From positions 679,735 to 743,734 of the forward strand of contig NZ_MJGV01000046.1 of the NCBI RefSeq assembly GCF_001865015.1: a stretch of 64,000 nucleotides of DNA. The letters run 5' to 3'. Positions 32,492 to 42,697 of this stretch are shown one piece after another (positions within the stretch are counted from its first letter, which is position 1; every line of letters begins with the position of its first letter). A program made the position numbers and the translations under genes. A model generated the notes under the pieces. It was given only the letters and a program-made list of their open reading frames with translations, was not told where the DNA came from and did no database searches. Source of the stretch: Curtobacterium sp. MMLR14_010. Lineage in GTDB: Bacteria > Actinomycetota > Actinomycetes > Actinomycetales > Microbacteriaceae.

Positions 32492-34257
32492 GTGGACGGG
32501 TAGGTCTTCGCCTCGGTCGTGGAGGGGGCGACACGGTACTTCTCGAGCACCTGGGACATGAGAGTGCGGAACGCCGGAGCGGCGGAGCTGGAGAACTTGT
32601 GTCCCGGCCCCGGCTTCGTGAACGTCACCGTGACAACATACTGGGGGTCCTCGGCGGGTGCCATTCCGGCCACCGAGATGATCCGGTCGGAGCCGTAGCC
32701 CTTCGCACCGTCTGCGACCTCAGCCGTGCCGGTCTTCGCGGCGATGTTGTAGCCGGAGATCGGCTTCATGCCCACGAGCGTGCCGCCGGTGACGACGCTC
32801 TGGAGCATGTCGGTCACCTGCTGGGCGGCTCCCGCGGACACGACGCGCTCCGGCTGCACGTCGGGCGCGTCGATCGTCTTCCCGTCGGCCGTCGTGCAGC
32901 CCTTGATGAAGTGCGGCGGGATGCGCACGCCGTCGTTCGCGAGGGTCTGGTAGATCCCCGCGACCTGGATGGCCGTCGTCGAGATGCCCTGGCCGAACAT
33001 CGAGTTGATGTCGGTCTGCTGGTCCCAGTCCGGGCTCGCGCCGTACTGCATGCCCGGCTGACCCGGGTAGTCGATCGCGGGCTCGGGCTGGAACAGGCCG
33101 AACTTCTTCATGACGTCGTAGCGCTGCTGCGTCGTGAGCTGGGCGCCGAGCTCGGTGATGCCGACGTTCGAGGAGTCCCGGAGGATGCCCGTCAGCGTCA
33201 GGTTCTCGGTCGCGTGGAACTCGGAGTCGTGGATGGTGCCGCCCCACGGGAACGTGCGGGAGTACGGCACGGAGATGCCCGTCGTCGGCGTGGCCTTGCC
33301 CTGGTCGATGAGCGCCGCCGCGATGGCCGCCTTGATCGTCGAGCCGGGCTCGTAGGAGTCCGTCAGGGCACGGGACCCGTACGCACCCTTGTCCGTCGTG
33401 GCGTCCACGTCGTTCGGGTCCACCGTCGGGTAGTCCGCGACCGCGAGGATCTCCCCCGTCTTCGCCTTCATGACGGTCGCCGTGGCGGACACGGCGCCGA
33501 TCTGCTGCGCGGCGTCGGCGATGTCCTGCGACGCCATGTACTGCAGGTCGCTGTCGATGGTGGTCTCGAGCGTGCCGCCGTCCTTGGCCTGCTTCGTCGT
33601 GACGGTGCTGCCGGGCAGCTGGACGCCGTCCTCGCCGCGTTCGTACGTCTCGGACCCGTTCGTGCCCGCGAGGCAGCGGTTGTACGCGAGCTCGAGGCCG
33701 GCCTGGGCGCCGTCGGTCCCCATGAAGCCGGTCAGGTTGCCGGTCGTGGCGCCGGTCGGGTACGTCCGGGCCGACTGCTGCTGCGGGTAGAGCCACGGGA
33801 CGTCGAGCGCGCGGACGGCCTCGTACCGCTTCACGTCGAGGCCCTTGACCAGGTAGGCGAAGTCGGACGTCGGGTCGGCGTCGATCGCCTTCTCCATCGC
33901 TGCCACGTCCCCGCCGGACGCCTTCGCGATCGCGGCGAGTGCGACGTCGACGCTGACGTCCTTGACGCGGGTGCCGCCGAGCTTGCCCTTGAAGGCCTTG
34001 ACGAGCCGCGGCGCGGTGGTGATGTTGTACCGGGTGACGCTGTCGGCCAGGGCGGTGCCGTCGCGGTCGACGATCGACCCCCGCGTGCCGTAGAGGGTCA
34101 CGGGGATGCTGCGCTTGGCCTTCGACTGCTCGTTGAGCTCGGCGGCCTGCACGACCTGGATGTCGACCAGGCGTACGACGAACACCGCCACGAGCGCGAT
34201 CACGGCGATGATGACCACGCTGTAGCGGAGTCGGCGGTTGCGGATCGTCTTCGTCAC
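32485..34257 (-). CDS. ftsI: Septal transpeptidase (class B PBP, FtsI/PBP3 type)
   Basis: Cross-links septal peptidoglycan as FtsW's partner. The 590-residue protein has a short basic N terminus, one transmembrane helix (about 12-32), a PBP dimer domain starting near GTRGSIVDRDGTALADS, and the transpeptidase domain. Its active-site motifs are EPGSTIKAA (Ser-x-x-Lys), SSN in LRDSSNVGITELG, and KTGTAE. GTG start with GGAAGGA 9 nt upstream. It lies between ftsL and murE. Confidence 0.96.
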   Translation of the reverse strand: MTKTIRNRRLRYSVVIIAVIALVAVFVVRLVDIQVVQAAELNEQSKAKRSIPVTLYGTRGSIVDRDGTALADSVTRYNITTAPRLVKAFKGKLGGTRVKDVSVDVALAAIAKASGGDVAAMEKAIDADPTSDFAYLVKGLDVKRYEAVRALDVPWLYPQQQSARTYPTGATTGNLTGFMGTDGAQAGLELAYNRCLAGTNGSETYERGEDGVQLPGSTVTTKQAKDGGTLETTIDSDLQYMASQDIADAAQQIGAVSATATVMKAKTGEILAVADYPTVDPNDVDATTDKGAYGSRALTDSYEPGSTIKAAIAAALIDQGKATPTTGISVPYSRTFPWGGTIHDSEFHATENLTLTGILRDSSNVGITELGAQLTTQQRYDVMKKFGLFQPEPAIDYPGQPGMQYGASPDWDQQTDINSMFGQGISTTAIQVAGIYQTLANDGVRIPPHFIKGCTTADGKTIDAPDVQPERVVSAGAAQQVTDMLQSVVTGGTLVGMKPISGYNIAAKTGTAEVADGAKGYGSDRIISVAGMAPAEDPQYVVTVTFTKPGPGHKFSSSAAPAFRTLMSQVLEKYRVAPSTTEAKTYPSTW

Positions 34258-34291
34258 GCGGTGCGGTCCTTCCGGGGTCCTGACCCGCAGG

Positions 34292-35023
34292 TCACCGGGT
34301 GGAGGGTGCCTGGAGCTGGTTCGGGTCGGACTCTACGGACGACTTCGAGGAAGCCCCGTCCGACGCGCTGGCACCGCTGGTCTTCCCAGCGTCACCCGTC
34401 GCAGCGGCGTCCTTCGCGGCCGGCGCAGCGGCTTCGGGCGCAGCGGCCGGCGCAGCGGCTGCGGGAGCGGCAGCGGCCGGCGCAGCAGCCGTGGGAGCGG
34501 CAGCGCCGTTCTCCTTGCTCGTCGTCGTGTCACCCTGCGTCGCCGCCAGGGGCACGCCGTCGAGCAGCGAGTTCGGCACCTGGTTCGCGGTGTTGCCGGT
34601 CGCTTCCTCCGGGGTGGCCGGTGTCGGCGTGCCGAACACCTGGCCGGTCGTCGGGTCGAGGTAGACGGGCGTCGAGTTCGCGATCATCCCGAGCGCCTGG
34701 GCGTTGCGTGCCAGGTTCTGCGGCGAGTCGAGCACGCGCAGCTCCTCGGACAGGGACTGCTGCGACCGGCTCAGCGTGGTCTGCTCGGCGGACAACGAGT
34801 TCAGCTCGTAGGCGCCCTGGCTCAGGACCATGCTGATGCCGAGCTGCGCGAGCAGCAGCGTGCCGAGGGCCGCGACGCCGACGACGGCGTACGCGATGCG
34901 CGGGCGGGCGCGGCGCTGGGCCTTCGTGGGGGCGACCTCGACGAGCTCCGGCCGGGGGCGGGAGGGCCTGGGCGCGCGCGACGGGGCGACGGTGGGGTCG
35001 ACGAGTGCGAGGTTCGTGCTCAT
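34292..35023 (-). CDS. ftsL: FtsL-like divisome protein with Ala/Pro-rich tail
   Basis: Position between rsmH and ftsI and the layout (cytosolic N terminus, one helix about 48-70, then a leucine-rich coiled coil ending in LRVLDSPQNLARNAQALGM) identify an FtsL-type protein that would pair with a DivIC/FtsB. At 243 residues it is about twice the family length: from about residue 130 on it is low complexity, with an Ala/Pro repeat (encoded at 34417-34506) and a Ser/Asp/Gly-rich end. ATG with GGAAG upstream, 1 nt after rsmH. Confidence 0.85.
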   Translation of the reverse strand: MSTNLALVDPTVAPSRAPRPSRPRPELVEVAPTKAQRRARPRIAYAVVGVAALGTLLLAQLGISMVLSQGAYELNSLSAEQTTLSRSQQSLSEELRVLDSPQNLARNAQALGMIANSTPVYLDPTTGQVFGTPTPATPEEATGNTANQVPNSLLDGVPLAATQGDTTTSKENGAAAPTAAAPAAAAPAAAAPAAAPEAAAPAAKDAAATGDAGKTSGASASDGASSKSSVESDPNQLQAPSTR

Positions 35024-35024
35024 G

Positions 35025-35978
35025 TCACTTCCGGATTCGCTCGGCCGCGCGGAGTCGCACGGGCGTTGCCCTGGGGTTGGCGGCACGTTCGGCCTCGTCG
35101 GCCAGTTCCGCGCCCTTGACGACCAGGGAGAAGGTGGGCGCGTGCTCGGGGAGCTCGACGGGCAGGTCCGCCGGGGCGCTGGACGTCGTCCGCTTGACCA
35201 GCGCGCGCTTGACGATCCGGTCCTCGAGCGACTGGTACGACTCCACGACGATCCGGCCACCGACGGCGATGGCGTCGAGCGCCGCGGGGATCGCCCGCTC
35301 GAGCACGCTCAGCTCGGTGTTGACCTCGATGCGGAGGGCCTGGAACACGCGCTTCGCCGGGTGCCCCTGCCGCTGGATTGCGACCGGGGTGGCGTCGTGG
35401 AGGACCTGCACGAGGTCGCCCGACATGGTGAAGGGGGTCTCGGTCCGGCGTTCGACGATCGCCTTGGCGTAGCGGCCGGCCAGCTTCTCCTCGCCGTAGC
35501 GCTGGAAGATGCGGCGCAGCTCGCCCTCGTCGTACTCCGCGAGGACCTCGGCGGCGGTGATGCCCTCCGTCCGGTCCATGCGCATGTCGAGCGGGGCGTC
35601 CTGGCTGTACGCGAACCCGCGCTCGGCCCGGTCGAGCTGCAGCGACGAGACACCGAGGTCGAACAGCACGCCGTCGACGGTGGTGAAGCCCTGGTCCTCG
35701 ATGGCCGCCTGGACCTCGTCGTACACGGTGTGCACGAGGCGCACGCGGTCGCCGAACCGGGCGAGGCGCTCCCCCGCGATGCCGAGCGCGTCGGTGTCGC
35801 GGTCGAGGCCGATGAGCGTCAGCTCGGGGAATCGCTCGAGGAGGCCCTCGGCGTGTCCGCCCATGCCGAGCGTGGCGTCGACGACGACCTTGCCCGGCCC
35901 GTCGAGCGTCGGCGTGAAGAGGTCCACGATCCGCTCGAGCATGACGGGGGTGTGCGGGAACCGTTCGGGTGTGCTCAT
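35025..35978 (-). CDS. rsmH: 16S rRNA (cytosine-1402-N4) methyltransferase
   Basis: Methylates N4 of C1402 in the ribosomal P site; the old name is mraW. The 317-residue protein starts [19 protein letters not shown], with the SAM-binding [16 protein letters not shown] and the [22 protein letters not shown] stretch (conserved DLGVSS) and the C-terminal VLKRPTxP-like [20 protein letters not shown] lies before the chosen ATG at 35978. It is followed 1 nt later by ftsL. Confidence 0.97.
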   Translation of the reverse strand: MSTPERFPHTPVMLERIVDLFTPTLDGPGKVVVDATLGMGGHAEGLLERFPELTLIGLDRDTDALGIAGERLARFGDRVRLVHTVYDEVQAAIEDQGFTTVDGVLFDLGVSSLQLDRAERGFAYSQDAPLDMRMDRTEGITAAEVLAEYDEGELRRIFQRYGEEKLAGRYAKAIVERRTETPFTMSGDLVQVLHDATPVAIQRQGHPAKRVFQALRIEVNTELSVLERAIPAALDAIAVGGRIVVESYQSLEDRIVKRALVKRTTSSAPADLPVELPEHAPTFSLVVKGAELADEAERAANPRATPVRLRAAERIRK

Positions 35979-36086
35979 GTGCAGCCCCTCGCAACTCCTG
36001 GGCCACGGGTCCGGATCCCCATCCATACCGACCTGACACCGGGGAAGGTGCATCAGGGCGTACGGCTGGGAGTCCCGATCCGCGGA

Positions 36087-36518
36087 TCAGAAGATGCCCG
36101 GGATCACCTCCTCGTCGTTCTCGGCGAAGGCCTCTTCGGCTTCGGCGTAGTAGGCCTCCCACGCGGTGGTCGACCAGATCTCGGCACGGTCACCGCTGCC
36201 GATGACCGTGAGGTCCCGCTCGAGCCCCGCGTACTCACGGAGGTTCTGCGGGATCGTCACGCGGTTCTGCTTGTCGGGCTGCTCTGCGCTGGCCCCCGAG
36301 AGGAACAGGCGCATGTAGTCCCTGGTGCGCTTCGACGTCATCGGTGCCTGGCGGACGCGTTCGTGGATCTCCTCGAACGTCCTGGCGCTGAAGACGACGA
36401 CGCACCGTTCCTGACCGCGGGTCATCACGAGCCCCCCGGACAGTTCGTCGCGGAACTTGGCGGGGAGGATCACGCGACCCTTCTCGTCGAGCTTGGGGGC
36501 ATGGGTACCGAGCAACAC
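36087..36518 (-). CDS. mraZ: MraZ, dcw cluster regulator
   Basis: AbrB-like DNA-binding protein that regulates its own promoter and the dcw operon. The 143 residues equal the usual length and hold two tandem swapped-hairpin domains, with [24 protein letters not shown] at the start (family hallmark DEKGR) and the second copy with [18 protein letters not shown]. The frame allows eight more codons upstream, but GTG at 36518 gives the standard N terminus and has GGGGAGG 7 nt upstream. Three GTGGAG boxes with 10-bp spacing lie just before it. Confidence 0.97.
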   Translation of the reverse strand: MLLGTHAPKLDEKGRVILPAKFRDELSGGLVMTRGQERCVVVFSARTFEEIHERVRQAPMTSKRTRDYMRLFLSGASAEQPDKQNRVTIPQNLREYAGLERDLTVIGSGDRAEIWSTTAWEAYYAEAEEAFAENDEEVIPGIF

Positions 36519-36556
36519 GTCGGGGCCTCCCCTCAGCTCCACCGGTCAGCGACAGG

Positions 36557-36582
36557 CTCCACGGTACTCCACTTCCCTCCAC
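36557..36582 (-). promoter_or_regulatory. Triple MraZ-type operator
   Basis: On the minus strand GTGGAG occurs at 36577-36582, 36567-36572 and 36557-36562, an exact 10-bp period ending 38 bp before the mraZ start. MraZ is known to bind direct repeats of a short G-rich box with 10-bp spacing in front of its own gene. Confidence 0.7.
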
Positions 36583-36805
36583 TCCGGGGTGAAAGCCCTC
36601 CCCGAAACGGGAGCAGACCCCCGTTCTGGGGGCCGGTCCGGAGGCTCGGCGCGGCTCCGACACCGCCGTCACCCCCGGAACGGCGCGGATCGGCGCCGCG
36701 GGGCCACCTGGGGAGCGAAGTGGAGGACTTTCGCAGGCCAGGGCGCGCGGTGGGCGGCATGCGGCTCGGCGCGCGGGGGTCGCACCGTGCGCGGCCGCTC
36801 AGCCC

Positions 36806-36865
36806 GTGCGAGGTCGCACTCCCGGTGCGCCGCCACGACCCCGCACGGGGTGGGCAAGCTCGCAC
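36806..36865. repeat. 60-bp palindromic element, copy 1
   Basis: Begins GTGCGAGGTCGCAC and ends AAGCTCGCAC; outer arms GTGCGAG/CTCGCAC, with inner GTGCG and CGCAC segments. Same length and clear similarity to the element at 62758-62817. It fills the middle of the 422-bp gap between mraZ and the DUF3040 gene. The rest of that gap holds the MraZ boxes and a few GC-rich hairpins, and no gene that I can see. Confidence 0.6.
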
Positions 36866-36891
36866 CGGGGGACAGCCCGGGAACGCCGAAA

Positions 36892-36920
36892 CGGGGCCGG
36901 CCCGTGATGGGCCGACCCCG
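36892..36920 (-). terminator. Terminator after the DUF3040 gene
   Basis: CGGGGCCGGCCC/GGGCCGACCCCG, 12-bp arms with one G-U position and a 5-nt loop, 20 bp past the stop. Confidence 0.7.
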
Positions 36921-36940
36921 TGGAGGAGTGTGGAGGGGGA

Positions 36941-37345
36941 CTACTGGTTCGGGTCGTTGCGCTTGTCCCAGCGCTCGTTCATCCGGTCCATGAACGATCC
37001 GCCGTTCGACGAGCCACCGGACGCCGGGCCGCGGCTGCCACCGGACGACGGCGTCCGCGGTGCCCTGGCCGAGGGCTTCGGTGCGCCCATGCCCGGTCGG
37101 AGCGCGAACAGCACTCCGGCGAGCATGACGACGAAGCCGACGATGCCGATGAGGGGCTGGCGCATGACCAGCCCGAGGATGACGATGGCGACTCCCGCGA
37201 GCGCGCCCAGGACACCGATGGTGATCGACGTGTACGTCGGTCGCCCCTGTCGCCGGGTGACGCGCGCCACGAAGTCGGAGTCGTTCTGGTAGAGGCTGCG
37301 TTCCATCTCTTCGAGAAGTCGCTGCTCTTGCTCCGAAAGTGGCAT
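36941..37345 (-). CDS. DUF3040 membrane protein
   Basis: Conserved actinobacterial protein of unknown function usually placed just before mraZ (as Rv2169c in Mycobacterium). The 134 residues start with the family hallmark MPLSEQEQRLLEEMERSLYQND, then have two hydrophobic helices (about 43-62 and 66-84) and a Gly/Ser/Pro/Arg-rich disordered tail ending in a charged DRMNERWDKRNDP. The ATG has GAGGGAA upstream. It is divergent from the polyprenyl synthase gene. Confidence 0.88.
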   Translation of the reverse strand: MPLSEQEQRLLEEMERSLYQNDSDFVARVTRRQGRPTYTSITIGVLGALAGVAIVILGLVMRQPLIGIVGFVVMLAGVLFALRPGMGAPKPSARAPRTPSSGGSRGPASGGSSNGGSFMDRMNERWDKRNDPNQ

Positions 37346-37416
37346 CCGGATTCCCTCTTTGTCCCTGGGATCGACGCTTGGAATGGGTGAACCGATCCTA
37401 CGACCGGGCCACCCAC

Positions 37417-37422
37417 TAGGCT
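37417..37422 (+). promoter_or_regulatory. -10 box for leaderless polyprenyl synthase mRNA
   Basis: TAGGCT exactly 7 nt before the GTG start at 37430. No ribosome site is present. Confidence 0.55.
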
Positions 37423-37429
37423 AGGCACC

Positions 37430-38548
37430 GTGGCTGAGAGTACGCGATTAGTGGACCTCGTCTCGGCACGGATCGATCGAGCACTGGACGACCAGCGCGA
37501 TCGACTCGCTGCGATCAGTCCGGACCTGGCTCCGTTCGACGAGTTCGCCCGAGACCTCCTGTCCGGTGGCAAGCGCTTCCGGGCCCTGTTCTGCTACTGG
37601 GGGTGGCAGTCCGTGGCAGGGCGTTCCGGGTCGTTCGACCCGTTGGCGGAGGGCTCCCGGCAGACCACCGCCGAGGCCATCGTGACCGTCGCCGCGGCGC
37701 TTGAGGTCTTCCACGCGGCAGCCCTCGTCCACGACGACATCATGGACCGCTCGGACACCCGTCGCGGGCGTCCCGCTGCGCACCGCCGCTTCGAGTCCCG
37801 ACACCAGGACTCCGGCTGGGTCGGCGACCGCGGCCTCTACGGCACGAACTCCGCGCTGCTCCTCGGGGACATGCTGCTCTCGCTGAGCGACGCGGTCTTC
37901 GACGAGGGCCTGGCGCTGCTCGACCCCGCGCGGGCCCGCATCGTGCGCCAGGAGTTCCACACCATGCGCCTCGACGTCACCGCCGGCCAGTACCTCGACA
38001 TCCACGAGGAGACGGCGTGGCCGACCGTGGACGAGGCCGAGCACCTGCTCCGTGCCCAGCGCGTCGTCGTGTTCAAGTCGGCGAAGTACTCGGTGGAGGC
38101 CCCGCTCGTCATCGGCGCCCTGGTCGCCGGCGCCTCCGCGTCCCAGCTCGAGGGGCTCCGCGCGTTCGGGCTCCCCCTCGGCGTGGCGTACCAGCTCCGC
38201 GACGACATGCTCGGCGTCTTCGGCGACCCCGAGGTCACCGGCAAGCCCGCTGGCGACGACCTGCGCGAGGGCAAGCGCACCGTGCTCATCGCCTCGGCAC
38301 GCAAGGCGTTGCCCGGTGGGTCCCGTGCGCTCCTCGACGAGCTGCTCGGCGACCCGGACCTCGACGAGGCCCAGGTGCAGATGCTCCGCGCGACCCTGAC
38401 CGAGTCCGGCGCGGTCACAGCAGTGGAGCGCTCGATCGACCGGCACGTGCAGCGCGCCAAGGCGGCGCTCGACGCCGCCCCGCTGACGCCGTCGGCGCGG
38501 GAGCAGCTCGCGTCGCTGGCCGACACGGTCAGCCGCCGGTCCGCCTAG
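37430..38548 (+). CDS. Trans-polyprenyl diphosphate synthase (IdsA/GrcC type)
   Basis: Condenses isopentenyl diphosphate with allylic primers to make a linear all-trans chain, for example for menaquinone or carotenoid precursors; chain length is not clear. In 372 residues the first Asp-rich motif is HDDIMDRSD (about 102-110, DDxxD) and the second is QLRDDMLGVFGD. KRFRALFCYWGW holds the conserved Arg for pyrophosphate. The GTG start fits a leaderless transcript. In Mycobacterium the matching position next to Rv2175c is held by idsA2. A nearly perfect palindromic terminator follows. Confidence 0.9.
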   Translation: MAESTRLVDLVSARIDRALDDQRDRLAAISPDLAPFDEFARDLLSGGKRFRALFCYWGWQSVAGRSGSFDPLAEGSRQTTAEAIVTVAAALEVFHAAALVHDDIMDRSDTRRGRPAAHRRFESRHQDSGWVGDRGLYGTNSALLLGDMLLSLSDAVFDEGLALLDPARARIVRQEFHTMRLDVTAGQYLDIHEETAWPTVDEAEHLLRAQRVVVFKSAKYSVEAPLVIGALVAGASASQLEGLRAFGLPLGVAYQLRDDMLGVFGDPEVTGKPAGDDLREGKRTVLIASARKALPGGSRALLDELLGDPDLDEAQVQMLRATLTESGAVTAVERSIDRHVQRAKAALDAAPLTPSAREQLASLADTVSRRSA

Positions 38549-38566
38549 CCGTCACCACGAGACGAG

Positions 38567-38602
38567 CGGGAGGCTCGGTGCCAGCTGGCACCGGGCCTCC
38601 CG
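38567..38602. terminator. Bidirectional palindromic terminator, GGAGGC family
   Basis: A 36-bp palindrome without loop, arms CGGGAGGCTCGGTGCCAG and its complement with one mismatch. It lies between convergent genes (19 bp from one stop and 11 bp from the other) and can serve both. Shares its core with those at 42.6 and 48.0 kb. Confidence 0.8.
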
Positions 38603-38612
38603 GCCGTCTCCG

Positions 38613-38969
38613 CTAGAGCAGGGACTGCGCGATGCGCCGCACCTCGGCCTTGCGGCCGGCGCGCAGCGCGTTGATCGGCGAGTCGCCGATCGCGTCGTCG
38701 ACGGCGAGCATCCACCGGACGGCCTCGTCGTCGGTGAACCCGTTGTCGCCGAGCACGATCAGCGTGCCGCGCAGCTCGGGCAGCGGTTCGGCGTCGTCGA
38801 GGAACTCGACGGGCACGCGCAGGACACCGCCGACGCGCGCCGCGAGCAGCGTCCGCTGCTCGAAGAGCCGGTGGACGCGGCCGGGGCTGACGCCCAGCAG
38901 GTCGACGAGGTCGGGGACCGTCAGCCAGCGTTCGGAAAGGGACATGTCATCCGTGGGTGTGGCACTCAC
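38613..38969 (-). CDS. Rv2175c-like DNA-binding protein
   Basis: Small winged-helix protein. The 118 residues have a helix-turn-helix (WLTVPDLVDLLGVSPGRVHRLF, about 14-35; only its core LVDLLGVSPGRVHRL is needed for recognition) and the Rv2175c C-terminal domain with GFTDDEAVRWMLAVDD and SPINALRAGRKAEVRR. In Mycobacterium the homologue is a substrate of PknL, which controls its DNA binding; a PknL-like kinase lies 1.5 kb away here. GTG at 38969 is used; an ATG at 38945 (MSLSERWL) is equally possible. Targets unknown. Confidence 0.87.
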   Translation of the reverse strand: MSATPTDDMSLSERWLTVPDLVDLLGVSPGRVHRLFEQRTLLAARVGGVLRVPVEFLDDAEPLPELRGTLIVLGDNGFTDDEAVRWMLAVDDAIGDSPINALRAGRKAEVRRIAQSLL

Positions 38970-39014
38970 ACGCCCATCGTGCCAGAGAGCAGCCCGGACG
39001 CGAACCACTCGTCC

Positions 39015-39038
39015 GTCACATCGGTCACACGCGTCACG
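39015..39038 (+). promoter_or_regulatory. Three GTCAC direct repeats (MtrA-like site)
   Basis: GTCACA at 39015, GTCACA at 39024 and GTCACG at 39033, an exact 9-bp period, upstream of a possible -35 box TTGACT at 39052. MtrA is reported to bind tandem GTCACA-type boxes and controls wall hydrolase genes in actinobacteria. The next gene is a secreted LysM protein. Could also act on the divergent Rv2175c-like gene. Confidence 0.4.
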
Positions 39039-39142
39039 TCCGACTCTCTGGTTGACTTGCGATTCACGACATGCCAGCGTGGAGCCGCCTGTGAGCGCGC
39101 TGCCGCGTCCCCACAGCTCACCCGCCCTGACAGGAGCACCCC

Positions 39143-40378
39143 GTGGACACCGACGCCGACGACCGCGCACGACGCGCACGTTCCGCCAGATTCGCCACCA
39201 TGCCCATCGTCCTGGCCGGGACGATCGCCGTCACCGCCGGGCTCACCGGGCCGGTCGCGCACGCTGAGACGCGGCACGAGGACGACGGCGCCGCGAACAA
39301 GCGCCACGTCGACGAGGACCACAGCGTCGGACACCGCTCGGTCTACAGCCCCGCCGTGGCCCGTTCGGCGAAGCCGACCGTGACGACGGTGTCCGCCGTG
39401 CGGAAGGCCCCCACCACGTACTCCGTGCAGCAGGGCGACACGGTCTCCGCCATCGCGGCCCGCTACGGCCTGTCGGCGCAGGAGGTCCTCGTGCGCAACG
39501 GCCTCGGCTGGAACACGATCATCCACCCCGGGCAGACGCTGCACCTGGCATCGACCCCGGCCGTCGCAGCCCCCGTTCGTGCAGCGGCACCGAGCGGCGC
39601 GGTCTACCACGTCAAGCAGGGCGACACCGTCTCGGGCATCGCCGCCCGTGTGGGCGTGTCGACCTCGGCGATGCTCCGGGCGAACGGCCTGTCGCTCGGC
39701 AGCGTCATCCAGCCGGGCCAGTCCCTCCGGGTCCCCCGTGCCACGTCGGTCCCCGCCGCAGCCCCCGCGGCGGCGGCACCCGCAGCCGCACCGGTCTCGA
39801 CGACGCCGTCGTCCTCGTCCGCCGGCTCCGTGACGATCGGGGCCGGTCAGACGATCGCCTCGATCGCGGCAGCGCACGGTGTCGCCGTGTCGTCGCTCCT
39901 GTCGGCGAACGGCCTGACCTACACGAGCACGATCTACGCGGGCAAGACCCTGGTGCTGCCGTCATCCGGACCGTCGCTCTCCGCCGAACAGCGGGCGAAC
40001 GCGCAGACGATCGTGAACGTCGGCCGCTCCCTCGGCGTGCCCGACCGCGGCATCGTCATCGCCCTCGCCGCGGCCATGCAGGAGTCGAGCCTGCGCAACC
40101 TGCCCCACGGTGACCGCGACTCAGTCGGCCTGTTCCAGCAGCGGCCGAGCCAGGGCTGGGGCACCGCGGCGCAGCTGCAGGACCCCATGTACGCCACCCG
40201 CCTGTTCTTCGGTGGCCGCTCGAACCCGAACAAGGGCACGACCGTCGGCCTGCTCGACGTCCGCGGGTGGGCGTCCAAGAGCGTGGCCGACGCCGCCCAG
40301 GCCGTCCAGATCTCCGCCTACCCGAAGGCGTACGCGCAGTGGGAGAAGTCAGCGACCGCCTGGCTGGCGTCGCTCTGA
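39143..40378 (+). CDS. Secreted LysM protein with lysozyme-like C-terminal domain
   Basis: Probable peptidoglycan-binding hydrolase. The 411 residues start with a basic N terminus and a hydrophobic signal (about 18-36, cleavage likely after AHA near 42). Three LysM domains follow (about 93-138, 154-197 and 232-275; conserved QGDTVSAIAARYG and QGDTVSGIAARVG), linked by Ala/Pro/Ser stretches. The last ~115 residues carry AAAMQESSLRNLPHGDRDS and GLFQQRPSQGWGT, as in actinobacterial transglycosylase-like domains, with a candidate catalytic Glu in MQES. GTG start with GGAGC upstream. It lies between the Rv2175c-like gene and the PASTA kinase. Activity is predicted only. Confidence 0.85.
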   Translation: MDTDADDRARRARSARFATMPIVLAGTIAVTAGLTGPVAHAETRHEDDGAANKRHVDEDHSVGHRSVYSPAVARSAKPTVTTVSAVRKAPTTYSVQQGDTVSAIAARYGLSAQEVLVRNGLGWNTIIHPGQTLHLASTPAVAAPVRAAAPSGAVYHVKQGDTVSGIAARVGVSTSAMLRANGLSLGSVIQPGQSLRVPRATSVPAAAPAAAAPAAAPVSTTPSSSSAGSVTIGAGQTIASIAAAHGVAVSSLLSANGLTYTSTIYAGKTLVLPSSGPSLSAEQRANAQTIVNVGRSLGVPDRGIVIALAAAMQESSLRNLPHGDRDSVGLFQQRPSQGWGTAAQLQDPMYATRLFFGGRSNPNKGTTVGLLDVRGWASKSVADAAQAVQISAYPKAYAQWEKSATAWLASL

Positions 40379-40385
40379 GCACCGT

Positions 40386-40418
40386 CGCGGTCGGGACGGC
40401 GCCGGCCTCCCGACCGCG
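40386..40418 (+). terminator. Terminator after the LysM gene
   Basis: Perfect 11-bp arms CGCGGTCGGGA/TCCCGACCGCG with an 11-nt loop, 8 bp past the stop. Confidence 0.72.
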
Positions 40419-40492
40419 GGCGCGGCTCATCCTCCAGATCGAGATTGCATCACGGCCGGTGCGTCCCCGCCGACGGATCGCGCCCGCCTTCG

Positions 40493-40498
40493 TAGAAT
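40493..40498 (+). promoter_or_regulatory. -10 box for leaderless PASTA-kinase mRNA
   Basis: TAGAAT 7 nt before the ATG at 40506; no ribosome site. Confidence 0.6.
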
Positions 40499-40505
40499 GC
40501 CGCCG

Positions 40506-42530
<2,025 letters not shown>

Positions 42531-42637
42531 CCCGCCGAGTCTCGGCCGGGCGGACGACGTGCGCGGTGCGGACCGCGCAGGGCGTCCGGACAGTCGAGTC
42601 TCGCCGGCGGCGTGCGGTGGGCGCGACCACCGAGAAG

Positions 42638-42675
42638 ACTGGAGGCCCGGTGCCAGCTGGCACCGGGCCTCCAGT
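42638..42675. terminator. Perfect 38-bp palindrome, bidirectional terminator
   Basis: ACTGGAGGCCCGGTGCCAG followed directly by its exact complement. It lies between the convergent pknL and DAHP synthase genes in a 167-bp gap. Same core as at 38.6 and 48.0 kb. Confidence 0.82.
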
Positions 42676-42697
42676 CCGTGACCTGGTCGCGACGCGA

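Noticed and set aside
36600-36800. A structured RNA such as RNase P RNA in the mraZ upstream gap
   Set aside because: GC-rich hairpins are present, but none of the conserved RNase P or tmRNA segments could be found.
36920-36935. Second MraZ operator (two GTGGAG boxes 10 bp apart, plus strand)
   Set aside because: Only two boxes, next to a terminator and not upstream of a gene start; probably chance.
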